Source: Saxidomus purpurata
Taxonomy: Eukaryota; Mollusca; Bivalvia; Venerida; Veneridae
Assembly (NCBI GenBank): GCA_022818135.1
Contig: JAFMSR010000008.1
Location: 11,751,399 to 11,815,398, forward strand
Length of the DNA: 64,000 bases
Direction of reading: 5' to 3'
In this document: one piece after another, positions 11,869-23,209 of the stretch
Layout: every line of letters starts with the position of its first letter
Numbering within the stretch: position 1 is the first letter of the stretch
Program-made: the position numbers and the translations under genes
The notes under the pieces: generated by a model
What the model was told of the DNA's origin: nothing
Database searches by the model: none
What the model saw: the letters and a program-made list of their open reading frames with translations, nothing else

Positions 11869-12836
11869 CAAGAGCTGTCAGTAGGACAGCGTGCTCGACT
11901 TTTTTAGTGCTTGCCAATAAAACAAAACTTTGACAGTTAAGGGCACACAAGACTTTAACTAGGAATTTATAAGTACAAATCAAGAGGAATTATCTTCTTT
12001 TGCTTACAGATAGGTCTTACGATGGTACGTAAGTACTCCAACTTTCAAAGTAATATCTCAAATGGTTAAGTTAACAAGTGGACAAGAATGAAAATTTTAA
12101 CTGAGTTTCTAAGTCAAAAAGGGCCATAGTTCAAATAAAATCCTTGACAGAATTACCTTCTCCTGCCCATGTTTGGGAATCATGATGGTAAACAAGTATT
12201 CCAACTTTCAAATTAATATCTCAAACAGTTCAGTCAAAAAGTGGACTGGTACGAAAAACTTAACCAAGATTCTAAGTCGATAAAAGGCCTTAATTTTTAA
12301 AACAAATCCCTGACAGAGTTACCTTCTCTTGCGTACAGATGGGGGTAATGATGTGAAATAGCATTAAAAGTTTCAAAGCAATATCTCAAAGGGTTAAGGC
12401 AATAAGTGGATTTTACCCATATTCAATGTATTTTCTAAGTCAAAAAGGGGCATAATTCTGTCAAAAACCTTGACAGAGTTATGTCCTCTTGCCTGTTGAT
12501 GAAGGTCGTGATGGTAAACAAGTATTGTTAGTTTCAAAGCAAAACCTCCAATGGTTTTGAAATAAAGAGAGGTGGTACGAAAAACTTAATCAAGCTCAAT
12601 ACACTTTCTAAGTAAAAAAAGGGCCATAATTCTGTCAAAAACCTTTACAGAGTTATGTACTCTTGTCTGTAGATGGAGGTTATGATGGTAAACAAGTATG
12701 GTAAGTTTCAAAGCCATACCTCTAATAGTTTTGAAATAAAGTGGGGTGGTACGAAAAACTCAACCAAGGTATGACGCCAACGCCGACGCCGGGGCGAGTA
12801 GGATAGCTCCTCTTTTCATAGAAAAGTCGAGCTAAA
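11869..12836 (+). mobile_element. Family B repeat element (ACAAGAGCTGTCAG ... GTCGAGCTAAAA)
   Basis: It starts CAAGAGCTGTC with a perfect hairpin GCTGTC-agtag-GACAGC and then GCTCGACTTTT, which is complementary to AAAAGTCGAGC at the far end. Internal units recur at 12111, 12274, 12437 and 12610 (AAGTCAAAAAGGGCCATA type), 163-173 bp apart. Non-coding. It shares its outer ends with families A, D and J but not its interior. Confidence 0.7.
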
Positions 12837-14138
12837 AATTGAGATGTGTTTATAAGTAACATGTTTCCGCGACTTGTTTACAACAATCTACACTGTTCAC
12901 AGCAGCATTATTTACCAACTGTGCTTTTGATGTAACGATGTTTATGATTTGAATTAATAAGATATAATGAATAAAGAGTACAAAAAAGTCCAAGAAAACT
13001 ATTTATATGGTTAGGGTAATGATAAAATTAGTATACGGAAGCGTGTTTGGGTCATAAATTTAATGTTGAAAAATAATCTTGCAGGATAACGTGTGTGGGT
13101 TTTTTTTGTACTAAAAGTTGAAAATAAATGAGTTTATTTAATTTATTGATATAAATAATGAATCTTAATATTTGTCTTTCGCTAAAGTGTTAAAGAAAAA
13201 GAATTGTTATGATTTTATTTTCAAGCTGTGCACATTAACGACATCTAACCAGTTTATAACTTATAACATTGTTAACTTCCTTTTTTTATTGAAAACGAAC
13301 CACACTATTTATACTGCATATTTTAGCAAACACGGACTGCCCAACATGTAGGGTCATGTTTGAGACGACTTTTAGAAGAGTTGAGGCAGATCTACACACT
13401 TTCGATTGTTGGTGATTACTGCTTTTTCTGACGACGAGCATGGAGTAAGACTCTTGTTTTGAAAATATTCTAGAAGAAATATACACTGTCATATTATATT
13501 GATCTATTATACTGTTTATACTGTAGTAGGCCTGTGATGTGCTATATAATAGCACATTAAACCAGTGGTTTGATGATGTTTTCCCGGATTAGTATTGTAA
13601 TGTCTTGAATGTTTTCATGTATATGCACTTACATTTCACAATAATATGTCACTATTTACACACTGTATACTGACTGATCAACCACTTCATTTCTGAACAC
13701 TTCATATTTTAAACTGGTAAAAACCGTAATAAAATTTCACTATGATTTTTAGCAGTTTGGCAAAAGCTTGTTTACCTTTTCAGTATCGAACAAGTTTGTG
13801 TCATTTGTAAAGTTAAATAGGGAGGTTCAACTGCTAAACTTTGTGAAAAGGGGTGTATGGGTTTAATGACAGCTAGCAAAAACAAAGGTATGAGTACTTG
13901 GGCTGAACAATAATGAAATTGTTGTTTTATTAACTAAACTGTTTTGTATTTATCAATAACTTGAAAGGTTAGTAGAGAGCTACTGCATAATTAGATAATG
14001 TCATTCTTTCATTACTTACAATACAACCTGGGTCTATTCCCCATGATCACTGGCTAGGTAACTAAACTGAAAATTATTGAAGTACTCGCCAAATCAGGTA
14101 CAAATTAAAGAACACAACACTTTTTTTTAAATTTTAGG
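12837..14138. other. Apparently unique AT-rich DNA upstream of the PIN-like pseudogene
   Basis: No exon could be recognised. The stretch ends in a credible intron acceptor (T-rich, AAATTTTAG at 14138), so it is at least partly an intron of the gene that follows. A 5' coding part must have existed upstream. Confidence 0.4.
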
Positions 14139-14865
14139 TGATGGACTATGTGTTTTGCCTGGCCAGGTTGTACATCATGAATGTAGGAGAATTTACTGTC
14201 ACCCTAACCAACTCAGAATATCAAAAGAACAGCCTAATGTTAATACAAGTCCAAGAACACGAAAATCGGGTCAAATAGTTTTCTCTTTAGAAAGCAAATG
14301 TATCTTTTGTGGAACTGAAGCAAAACAAAATGAAAACAAAAGAGGCTATGATGTTTTTCTAGATTTTCAAACAACCATAAAAGACGTGTGTAATCAGAGA
14401 AATGACGAATGGGGAAATGATGTACTATGTAGGCTTGAATTTGTACACGACCTTCCAGCTGCTGAAGCTCGATATCATCAAGTTTGTAGCGTTAATTTCA
14501 GGACAAGATGTCAAATTCCTACGCAGTATAATTCTTCTGTACTTTCACACAAAAGAAGAAAAGGTAGACCAACTAAAAAAGAAAAAGAAGCATTCTTAGT
14601 TACTGTGAAATATTTTGAAGATGACGAACATGATCTGGTAACAGAGTCAGATTTTGTGAAAACTATGTCAGCGTTGTGTGGAGATGATGAAGCATATGGT
14701 ACTGCTTACCGTATATGAAGAAAAAAATTACTGAATATTTTGGTGATGCTATTATCTTATCTGAATTGAATGGGAAACATGATGTTATTACATTTAAAAG
14801 TACAGCTCATTCCGTTTTACACTCTTTCTATAAAAGAAATGGGAAAACTGATAGTGAATCTGAAA
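14139..14865 (+). pseudogene. PIN-like family pseudogene, N-terminal exon part
   Basis: The exon starts after an AAATTTTAG acceptor. It encodes VHHECRRIYCHPNQL, then KCIFCG (CxxC), a stretch with DVCNQRNDEWGNDV, and AAEARYHQVCSVNFRTRC. This is a Cys/His arrangement consistent with a zinc-binding region. A basic segment (HKRRKGRPTKKEKEAF) follows. The frame breaks near 14715 (stop at 14716-14718) and continues one frame over with KKKITEYFGDAIILSELNG and FKSTAHSVLHSFY, up to the repeat insertion at 14866. Confidence 0.65.
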
Positions 14866-15801
14866 CAAGAGGGCCATGATGGCCCTTTATCGCTCACCCG
14901 AGTACAACTGCTTTTAACAAAGTTGCTAGAAATCATCGAAACAACCTTTCTGACAAATTTCCAGGATATTTGGGCTGAAAATGTTACCTCTAGAGTGTTA
15001 ACAAGGTTTTTCCATATTTGGGCTCTGTGACCTAGTTTTTGACCCAAGATGACCCATATTCGAACTTGAGCTAGAAATCATAGTAACAACCTTTCTGACA
15101 AATTTCCAGGATATTTGGGCTGAAAATGTTACCTCTAGAGTATTAACAAAGCTTTTCCATATTTGGGCTCTGTGACCTAGTTTTTGACCCCAGATGACCC
15201 ATATTAAAACCTGAGCTAGAAATCATCGAAACAACCTTTCTGACAAATTTCCAGGATATTTGGGCTGAAAATGTTACCTCTAGAGTGTTAACAAGGTTTT
15301 TCCACATTTGGGCTCTGTGACCTAGTTTTTGACCCCAGATAACCCATATTCGAACTTGAGCTAGAAATCATCAAAACAATCTTTCCGACAAATTTCCAGG
15401 ATATTTGGGCTGAAAATGTAACCTCTAGAGTGTTAACAAGGCTTTTCCATATTTGGGCTCTGTGACCTAGTTTTTGACCCCAGATGACTCATATTCGAAC
15501 TTGAGCTAGAAATCATCAAAACAACCTTTCTGACAAATTTCAAGGATATCTGGGCTGAAAATGTAACATCTAGAGTGTTAACAAGGTTTTTCCATATTTG
15601 GGCTGTGTGACCTAGTTTTTGACCCCAGATGACCCATATTCGAACTCGTCCGAGTAATTACTAGGACAAACATTCTGACCAAGTTTCGTGACAATTGAGG
15701 CAAAACTGTGACCACTAGAGTGTTAACGAACTAAGTGTGGACGGACTACGGACATTCATCGATCCTAATAGCTCACCCTGAGCCAGCTCAGGTGAGCTAA
15801 A
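14866..15801 (+). mobile_element. Family J repeat element inserted in the PIN-like gene
   Basis: It starts CAAGAGGGCCATGATGGCCC (near-perfect palindrome) and ends with the hairpin CTGAGC-CA-GCTCAG followed by GTGAGCTAAAA. The interior holds five 145-bp units (GCTAGAAATCAT at 14925, 15070, 15215 and 15360) of the type 'tgacaaatttccaggatatttgggctg'. The host frame reads ...GAATCTGAAA on the left and AAGCTATTGTACGA on the right, which gives a continuous reading. Target duplication, if any, is limited to A residues. Other copies lie at 39.4 and 50.5 kb. Confidence 0.8.
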
Positions 15802-17300
15802 AAGCTATTGTACGAACAGCAACAAAACTTATTTTCAATGAAATGAAGTATGCCGAGTACTCAAAAGAGGTTTACCCAACAGCATCCAAAATCATGTCCC
15901 TTTAGTCTAACCTTAAGTTTGTGCATGAAAGTCTTCAACTGTTCCTGAATAAAATAATTGATAACAAGCAAGGAGAAAAGAAGATTGCTTCTACTGGTCA
16001 AGCAATTGTACAAGCTGTCTGTCCGAAGAGTGTTATTGCACCATTACAGATTTTAGGTGTGCAGGTGCATCATTTGGTTGGTTCTAAAATGCTTGTTGGT
16101 TCTTTAAACAGTCTTGGTTTCTGTTCTTCCTATCAAGAGGTTCTGAAATTTGAATCTTGTACTGCAGTTACGCAGGGAACAACTATCCAAACAACCAATA
16201 ACGAATTTGTGCAATACATCGCTGACAATGTCAATCATAACATTTGTACATTGGATAGCTTAAATACATTTCACGGGATGGGAATAAGTGCCACTGTTAC
16301 TCTTAAATTGAAAACGAATCAAATTATTCCACGTGTAAATGTTAGAAGTGAGGAGGTAACAGAAATGGCAAAAATTGACATTCGTTTCTACAAGCAAAAA
16401 AGTAACAATATGGAAGAGATGTTATTCAAACATTTAATTGATTTAAATAATATTGAAGAACCTTTGACAGAACTTGAATTCCTGGTTAAGGTTGCAAGGC
16501 CACTGAAAGTGCAGTTACCAGGATGGTCTGGATTTAGGCAAATGGTACAGCATGGAAAATATCCTGGGGAGTCGTCAATGATGTTCATGCCCATGATTGA
16601 TATGAGTGCAAGTGACATGTCTTGTATCTTTTCAACTCTACATTTTGTTGTGTCACAATCAAAAGAGTCAAATACAACTCCTGTTCTTACCTTTGATCAG
16701 CCTTTGTACTGGAAAGCATTCAACATCATAGTAAATGAACCAAGTGAAAGCTGTATTAAATCAGTGGTTTTAAGGTTAGGTGGATTTCATACCGAGATGA
16801 GTTTCCTAGGTTGTATTGGCAGAATAATGGAAAATACTGGCCTTAAAGAACTTCTTGCAACAACCTATGCTGAAAATACAGTTGGACATATGACTGAAGG
16901 TAAAACTGTAAACCGCGCAATCAGAGGACGTTTCTAGTTGATGATGCATTAAATATGCTGTTGTTTGATAAGATGCTAACACAAGAAGATCAACTTTTAG
17001 ATATGAACAACAATTCCTTTGAAGCCCAAGATGACAAAAATGATGACATTTAACCTGAAAACAAAAGTGAAGAAAACGATTTTTCATCTGAACACAGTGA
17101 CATTCACAAAGTAAAAGACATACTATATGATATCCTGAAAACGAAACAAACCCCAGAGTTAATAGAAAGTGACAATACAATACATCAATTGATGACAAGC
17201 TATACTCAAACGCAAAAGAAAGTGTGCATAGAGGTTTTTCTTTATTTGCCTGATATCCATTATAGAAATTATATGACGTTTGGTATCACTGTTTAGCTTA
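15802..17300 (+). pseudogene. PIN-like family pseudogene, central conserved part
   Basis: The reading resumes with AIVRTATKLIFNEMKYAEY, has a TAG stop at 15903-15905, and then an open frame of about 338 residues to 16937. Recognisable strings are IASTGQAIVQAVCPKSVIAP, QVHHLVGSKML, YIADNVNHNICTLDSLNTFH, GWSGFRQMV, MPMIDMSASDMSCIFSTLHF, LTFDQPLYWKAFNII and VLRLGGFHTEMSFLGCIG. A one-base loss at about 16933 shifts the frame. The sequence then reads LVDDALNMLLFDKML and fades after about 17050-17280, before the Tc1-like insertion. No catalytic domain has been assigned to this part of the family. Confidence 0.7.
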
Positions 17301-17477
17301 TTCAATTGCCTACAAACCCAAGTAATTGTTTTTAAAATAGCGGTTTCTATAGATGCACAGAATTCGGTTACATGCATCAAGGGTCAAAATGAAAAATACG
17401 CAAACTGTGATATTGATGTTATTGTGAGTATAATTACGTTTTGCAGCTCTCCTACTGGTTTTGTTGTGATTATTTGA

Positions 17478-18260
17478 TTAATACCGGGTATGGCCACCAG
17501 TTTGTCGGATAACCTGTACAATACGACGTCTCATGGAAATGACGTAACGTTGTACGACGTGTGCAGTAATGTTGTTCCATTCGATCTTCAGAGCATTTTG
17601 TAGCTCCTGCAAATTGTTGATGACATGTCTTGACCTAACTCTACGACCAAGAACATCCCAAATATGCTCGATTGTGTTGAGGTTAGGAGAAACGGCAGGC
17701 CAAGGCAAGATGTTAACGCCATTTGCATTTAAGGTATTGCTGCGTTAGCCGTGCCGTATGCGTACGTGCATTGTCGTGAATCAATGTGGCGGGGGCATGC
17801 TGATTAACGATTGGAACAGCTACTGGTCTTAACACCTGGTATTGCCATTAACATTGACCAGATCAGTTTTCCTGTTTCCCCATGATCCCGCCCTAAACCA
17901 TAACACTGGCCCCGCCAAACATGTTTCTCTCTACAACACAGGCGTCAGCAAATCGCTCCATCTCCTCCTAAATACCCTCACCCTCCCATCATGATGACTC
18001 TGGTTAAACATTGATTCATCGGAAAAGACAATTCTATCCCACTGACGTCTTTGCCAACGGAGATGAAGCCGTGCCCAGTTCAAACGACCAACGCGATGAC
18101 GTCGTACAAGCACATTACCAACGTAAGCTTGTCTTGGTCTGATAGGCCGAACACAATGACGCAGACACCTCAGAACGGTGTCCCTGCTAATACTGTACTG
18201 TTCGCTGTAGCGGTAGCGCTTTGGAAACAACACCTGGTTTGCGTCAGTTCAAAATGAAGG
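17478..18260 (-). pseudogene. Tc1/mariner-like (DDE_3) transposase remnant
   Basis: On the - strand, 18233-17931 encodes ISRDTVLRCLRH, then VLVRRHRVGRLNWARLHLRW and IVFSDESMFN with the first catalytic Asp in SDES. After a broken middle (weak VMVWGG-like reading, second Asp block unrecognisable) 17708-17478 encodes PWPAVSPNLNTIEHIWDVLG with the catalytic Glu in IEH, then SMRRRIVQVIRQTGGHTRY, the usual C-terminus of this family. The N-terminal HTH part is missing. It is inactive and lies antisense inside the PIN-like pseudogene. Clear terminal inverted repeats were not found. Confidence 0.85.
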
Positions 18261-18299
18261 TCTAAACTGACGTAAGTTACATGAGGCCAGACAGGTTTA

Positions 18300-18835
18300 T
18301 TCCCCGGAAGAATTGGAAAACCCGGAAAATATTTAAGTAAAACCCGGAAAACAAAAAGCATGCTATAAAAACTTTTTGTCCGACTGAACTAAATCAGATA
18401 TCATTGTAAAGGTGACGCTCTGACGATTCCAAATATATATAAAACTTTAACCCAAATTGAGTAGTTATTTCACAAATACTTTGGCAAAGTACGGTGTTTT
18501 TGGCTATTTTGTCGCAATTTTTCAAAAAATGTAAAACCCGGAAATCAAAAAACATGTGCCAAAGACAACATTTTTCATCCGACTGATATAAAACTAGTAT
18601 CATTGTAAAGCAGACGTTATAACGTTTCCAAATTTATATGATGTATTAACCTAAAGAAAGTAGTTATAACACAACTACCTCTGCAAGTTAAGGAAATTTT
18701 GCTTATTTTCTTGTTTAAATTTTTCAAGGAATATAATATACGGAAATTAAAAAACATGTTGCAAAGACAACATTTTTCATCCGAAGAACATAAAACCGGT
18801 ATCTTTGTGTAGGATACGTTTTAACAAAATGACTT
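18300..18835. repeat. Tandem repeat of about 200-bp units, 2.5 copies
   Basis: AAACCCGGAAAACAAAAAGC (about 18341), AAACCCGGAAATCAAAAAAC (about 18534) and ATACGGAAATTAAAAAACAT (about 18738) start diverged copies. Each contains 'tttttcatccgactgatataaaac'-like sequence and a 'tatcattgtaaag' motif. It lies between the Tc1 remnant and the retrotransposon. Confidence 0.6.
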
Positions 18836-18987
18836 ACCTAGACAATTTCCAGAACAGGCGAATGCACCTTAACCCCTTAGTAATTACAATAATCCTGTTG
18901 TAAATCACCCATTTGTGGCACCATATCCACAGCCTTTAGTGGGCTCAACTCCAGTGTTGAATACTACACAGTTACGTCCCATCTTCC

Positions 18988-19512
18988 GTGTCCACTTATT
19001 CACAACAGCAAGTTCCACTGCAAAATGCAATGCCCCCAGTGGCTAGTATAGCTCAAAATAATTCATGTACACAAGTACCTATGCAACCTGAGCAAACCCA
19101 AACGTCCTACAATTGTAATCCAACAGCTAATGTGATAGCGGAACAATGGCCTTCCGTTTGCCCTGTTTATTCTCCTGTGCAAGGTAGCCAAACGTCTTTC
19201 AAGAAACCGCTGCAAGTTCCAAATACTACAGACTGTGAATTAAATCATACATTCATGAATGTAACCAATCCGATTGCCTCATTATCAAATTCCATGGTGA
19301 CAGAACATATTCACGACACCCAAGTGAAGTCTCTACATGGTGAAGCATCTTGTGAAACTCAGCAGAGCAAACACTGCACACCACAATCTTCACCGGGTCG
19401 TGGGCGTGCTCGAAATTCACGTGCAAAATCAAGGTCAGAAAAGCGGTCACACTCCGCAATACCATACAGATGTCAAACGGCAAAATCGGGTTTTACCAGA
19501 TACTATAAATAG
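18988..19512 (+). CDS. ORF1-like low-complexity protein of the LINE (probable)
   Basis: A 174-residue open frame rich in Q, P, N, S and T (for example QQVPLQNAMPPV), with a basic SPGRGRARNSRAKSRSEKR segment near its end. No CCHC knuckle is visible. The position just upstream of the endonuclease frame fits an ORF1 or the N-terminal part of ORF2. The gap to the endonuclease start is about 120 bp and may hide a frameshift. The role (RNA binding) is inferred from the basic segment and context only. Confidence 0.4.
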   Translation: MSTYSQQQVPLQNAMPPVASIAQNNSCTQVPMQPEQTQTSYNCNPTANVIAEQWPSVCPVYSPVQGSQTSFKKPLQVPNTTDCELNHTFMNVTNPIASLSNSMVTEHIHDTQVKSLHGEASCETQQSKHCTPQSSPGRGRARNSRAKSRSEKRSHSAIPYRCQTAKSGFTRYYK

Positions 19513-19627
19513 AAAAAACCCACACTCCACTAATAGTCTACCAGCGGAACAAGGTCATTCGATTACACATGGGTTTTCCCCAACAAACACTGCACCTGAG
19601 GCTAAGTAGGATTTTCCTGAGAAGGTC

Positions 19628-21890
19628 TCGCTGAGATGTGCTCTGTTGAATATTCAGGGTTTAAAGACACGGCGAACTGATAAATTTAATTCTTTAGAAG
19701 TGAAAAATATTTTTCAAACTCATGATATTGTTTTATTTACAGAAACATGGACAAATAATTTATCTGATCTCTATGTTGAAAATTTTGATTATTTCGTTTT
19801 GAATAGAACCGAAAATAAACAAGAGGGCCAAGATGGCCCTATATTGCTCACCTTGGTACAAGTCCACTTGCCCGGTAGAAGATCACTAGATAATGTTATA
19901 TACCAAATAAGTTTTCCTATATACGCCTTTGTAAAACAAATGACACCCCCCCCTTTCCCCGGGCAAGGTCAATTTTGACCCCAGGGGCATAATTTGAACA
20001 AACTTTGAAGAGGTCTACTAGGCAATGCTACATGCCAAATATCTAAACTCTAGGCCTTGTGGTTTCAGAGAAAAAGATTTTTAAAGTTTTCCCTATATAA
20101 GCCTATGTAAAACTAAGTGACCCCCGGTGCGGGGTCAATTTTGACCCTAGGGTCGTAATTTGAACAATCTTGGTAGAGGTCCACTAGCCAATGCTACATG
20201 CCAAATATCTAAGCTCTAGGCCTTGTGGTTTCAAAGAAGAAGATTTTTAAAGTTTTTACTATATAAGCCTATGTAAAACTAAGTGACCCCCTGTGCCGGG
20301 TCAATTTTGATCCGGGGCTCATAATTTGAACAATCTTGGTAGAGGTCCACTAGCCAATGCTACATGCTAAATATCTTAGCTCTAGGCCTTTTGGTTTCAG
20401 AGAAGAAGATTTTTAAAGTTTTTCCTATATATTCCTATGCAAAACTAAGTGACCCCCGGTGCGGGGTCAATTTTGACCCGGGGGTCATAATTTGAACAAT
20501 CTTGGTAGAGGTCCACTAGACAATGCTACATGCCATATATCTTAGCTCTAGGCCTTGTGGTTTCAGAGAAGATTTTTAAAGTTTTTCCTATATATGCCTA
20601 TGCAAAAACTAAGTGCCCACCCGCGCGGGGTCAATTTTGTCCCGGGGGTCATAATTTGAACAATCTTGGTAGAGGTCCACTAGACAATGCTACATGCAAA
20701 ATATCTAAGCTCTAGGCCTTGTGGTTTCAGAGGAGAAGATTTTTAAAGTTTTTCCTATTTGTTGCCATAGCAACCAGAGTTCTGCAAGGAATTGAATTCT
20801 TTGAACAACTTTGATAGAGCTTCATGCAAGGAACATCCCTGCAAAGTCTCATCAACATTGGCCCTGTGGTTTCAGAGGAGATGTCGTTTGAAGGAAATAG
20901 TGGACGGACGGACGGACGTACGACGGACGGAATGCGATCCTAATAGCTCACTCTGGCACTTTGTGCCAGGCGAGCTAAAAAGCCAGTAAAAGGGATTCGG
21001 GTGGTATAGTAGTTTATCTAAGGAACGAATATATTTCAAAAGATACTTTAGTTTTTCAAAGTCAAGACGATATTGTTTGTATAAAAATTAGTGGCCACAT
21101 GTTATCTTTACAGAACGATTTATTCGTGTGTCTTTGTTATGTTGTACCCGAGAATAGCAGTAGACAGTCAATGATCGACTCAAATATATTTGATAGGCTA
21201 GTTGACTTTATCACTCGATTACATTCAAAATACGAAAATGAGGTTAATTTATTGTTATGCGGAGACATGAATGCGCATACAGCTGACTGTCCTGATTTTG
21301 TGTCCGAGGATAATTGTGTACACTTGAATTTATTGCCAGATGACTATATTATTGACCATGAAATGAAACGTTACTCACAAGACTCAGGTCGTTTAAATAG
21401 TAATGGCTTGTCTTTATTAGATATGTGTAAACAAACCGGTCTTCGTATTTTAAACGGGCGGTTTGGAAATGACAGATGCATTGGTCGTTATACATTTGTT
21501 GGTAATAAGAGGATCTAGCTTAGTAGATTATGTAATTAGTACTCAGAATTTGCTTGAATACATAGATACGTTTGAGGTGCAAGAACCAAATATCTTATCT
21601 GATCATTGTATGATTGACTTTTCTCTCATTTTTAACAAACCAGTAAATCGGAATGCTGAGGACTACAGCTCATATAAATCGGTTAATTTCAAGTACGCAT
21701 GGAACAATGAAAGAAAGTGTTCGTTTTCTGAAACACTATCATCTGATGAAACGATGAGCAAATTACGTAGTTTCAATGATCACGTTGACTTGTCGGTCTC
21801 ATCAAATGATATTGACACATGTATTTCAGAATTTTCTGATATTATTGATGGAGTTGCCTCCCCTTATTTAAGAAAAAGTTTTTAAATTCT
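19628..21890 (+). pseudogene. LINE endonuclease (EEP/APE-like) region
   Basis: The pieces 19628-19819 and 20980-21518, then 21463-21885, join across the family A insertion and one frameshift (about 21500). Visible motifs: LLNIQGL (N), LFTETW (catalytic Glu), SGGIVVYLRN-like SGGIVVY, LLLCGDMNAHT (Asp/Asn), ISLVDYVI-like SLVDYVIS and LSDHCMIDF (Asp-His). All classical endonuclease/exonuclease/phosphatase landmarks are therefore present, but the reading is interrupted. In intact elements this enzyme nicks the target DNA for reverse transcription. Confidence 0.85.
19820..20979 (+). mobile_element. Family A repeat inserted into the LINE
   Basis: It starts CAAGAGGGCCAAGATGGCCC and ends CTGGCAC-TTT-GTGCCAG hairpin plus GCGAGCTAAAA. 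Monomers occur at 20161, 20327 and 20493 (TGAACAATCTTGG), a 166-bp period. The GACGGACGGACGG stretch lies at about 20905. Removing it restores the LINE reading N-K-A-S-K-R-D-S-G-G-I: AATAAA on the left, GCCAGTAAAAGG on the right. No target duplication longer than A residues can be fitted. Confidence 0.85.
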
Positions 21891-22132
21891 GAATATAAAG
21901 GTGTAGAGACTGATTTCAATAAGACAAATGGTTGTAAATGGTATACAAATGAATGTTTTGAAAAAAGAACTATATTTTATAAAATGTTAAATAGCTATAG
22001 AATAGAAAAATCTGATCTCAATTGAATAAATATGGTTAAGGCAAAATTCCAGTATAAGGTTTGTACTCGTAAATGTAAACTTGAATTTGACCGCATGGAA
22101 ACGGCAAAACTCACTGAGGCAAAAATGCTAAA

Positions 22133-23204
22133 TTGTACTGGAATATGCTTAAGAAATGTGCAGGTGTAAAACAGTCGAATATTTCGATTGACGTTTTTGA
22201 AAAATATTTCCAGTCTGTCAACAACCCAGATGATCATTTTTTCAAACCAGACGAAGATATTTTATACTTTATTGAAAGATACGAAAAGAATGAGTTTAAT
22301 ATTATGTTTCAGGAATTGAATTCACCTATTCATGAAAACTGTCTGTTAAAGGCTATACGCCAGCTACAGACAAATAAAAGCAGTGGACCTGATAACTATC
22401 TAAATGAATTTTTCATACACGGCAAACATATTTTGTCACCGTTTTTGTTAACACTCTTTAATAGGATATTTGAAATTGGCTATTTTCCCGAAAGTTGGTC
22501 TGAAGGCTATGTTGTACCTTTACATAAGAAAGGCAGTATTAATGATGAAAATAATTATAGAGGCATTACATTGTTGAGTACGTTAGGGAAATTATTTTCA
22601 CGTATTTTAAACAATAGATTAACTGAATGGGCCGAAATCTATGGTGTTTACATTGAAGCTCAAGCAGGCTTCAGATCAAATATGGGTACAACGGATAATA
22701 CGTTTGTGTTACATGGTCTTATTACACACATGTTAAAACTGGAGCAATAATAGTATATATTCGTCCCAGGTTAAAATAACGGTAAAAAAATTGTTTTGTG
22801 CTTTCATTGATTTCAGTAAAGCTTTCGATTATGTCGTCAGAGATAATCTGTGGGTCAAACTGATCAAGTTAGGAGTTCGTGGAAATATGTTGAATATTAT
22901 CCGATCTCTGTATACAGCAGTGAAATCTAGAGTAAAGTATTGTAATCAGATTAGTAATCAATTTGAATGCGTGCTAGGGGTTCGTCAAGGAGAGTGTTTA
23001 TCTCCCTTTCTCTTTGCAATGTTTTTAAATGATATTGAAGATGTCTTTATAAATAGTGGCATTGAAGGTATAGAAGTTTATATGTTTAAATTGTTTTTGA
23101 TATTATACGCAGATGATATTGTCATATTTGCCAATAGTAGTGATGAGTTACAAGAAAGCTTCAATATGCTGCAGGAATACTGTAATAGATGGAAACTAGT
23201 TGTT
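22133..23204 (+). pseudogene. LINE reverse transcriptase region
   Basis: The first frame (22133-22750) contains LQTNKSSGPDNYLNEFFI, NNYRGITLLSTLGKLFSRIL and EAQAGFRSNMGTTDN. After a stop and shift the second frame (22791 on) contains CAFIDFSKAFD (catalytic Asp in F-x-D), VRQGECLSPFLFAMFLND and ILYADDIVIFA (the YADD catalytic box). The reading ends at CNRWKLVV. Thumb and C-terminal regions are absent. Confidence 0.9.
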
Positions 23205-23209
23205 TTTGA

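Larger units (their letters stand above)
18840..23204 (+). mobile_element. Non-LTR retrotransposon (APE-type LINE), decayed and lacking its 3' part
   Basis: An ORF1-like region (18988-19512), an apurinic-type endonuclease region (about 19628-21890, interrupted by a repeat at 19820-20979) and a reverse-transcriptase region (22133-23204) follow in order. The sequence breaks off just after the RT palm (CNRWKLVV at about 23204), where the PIN-like gene resumes. The thumb, 3' UTR and tail are therefore missing, which is unusual because LINE copies are normally 5'-truncated. The clade was not determined. Confidence 0.85.
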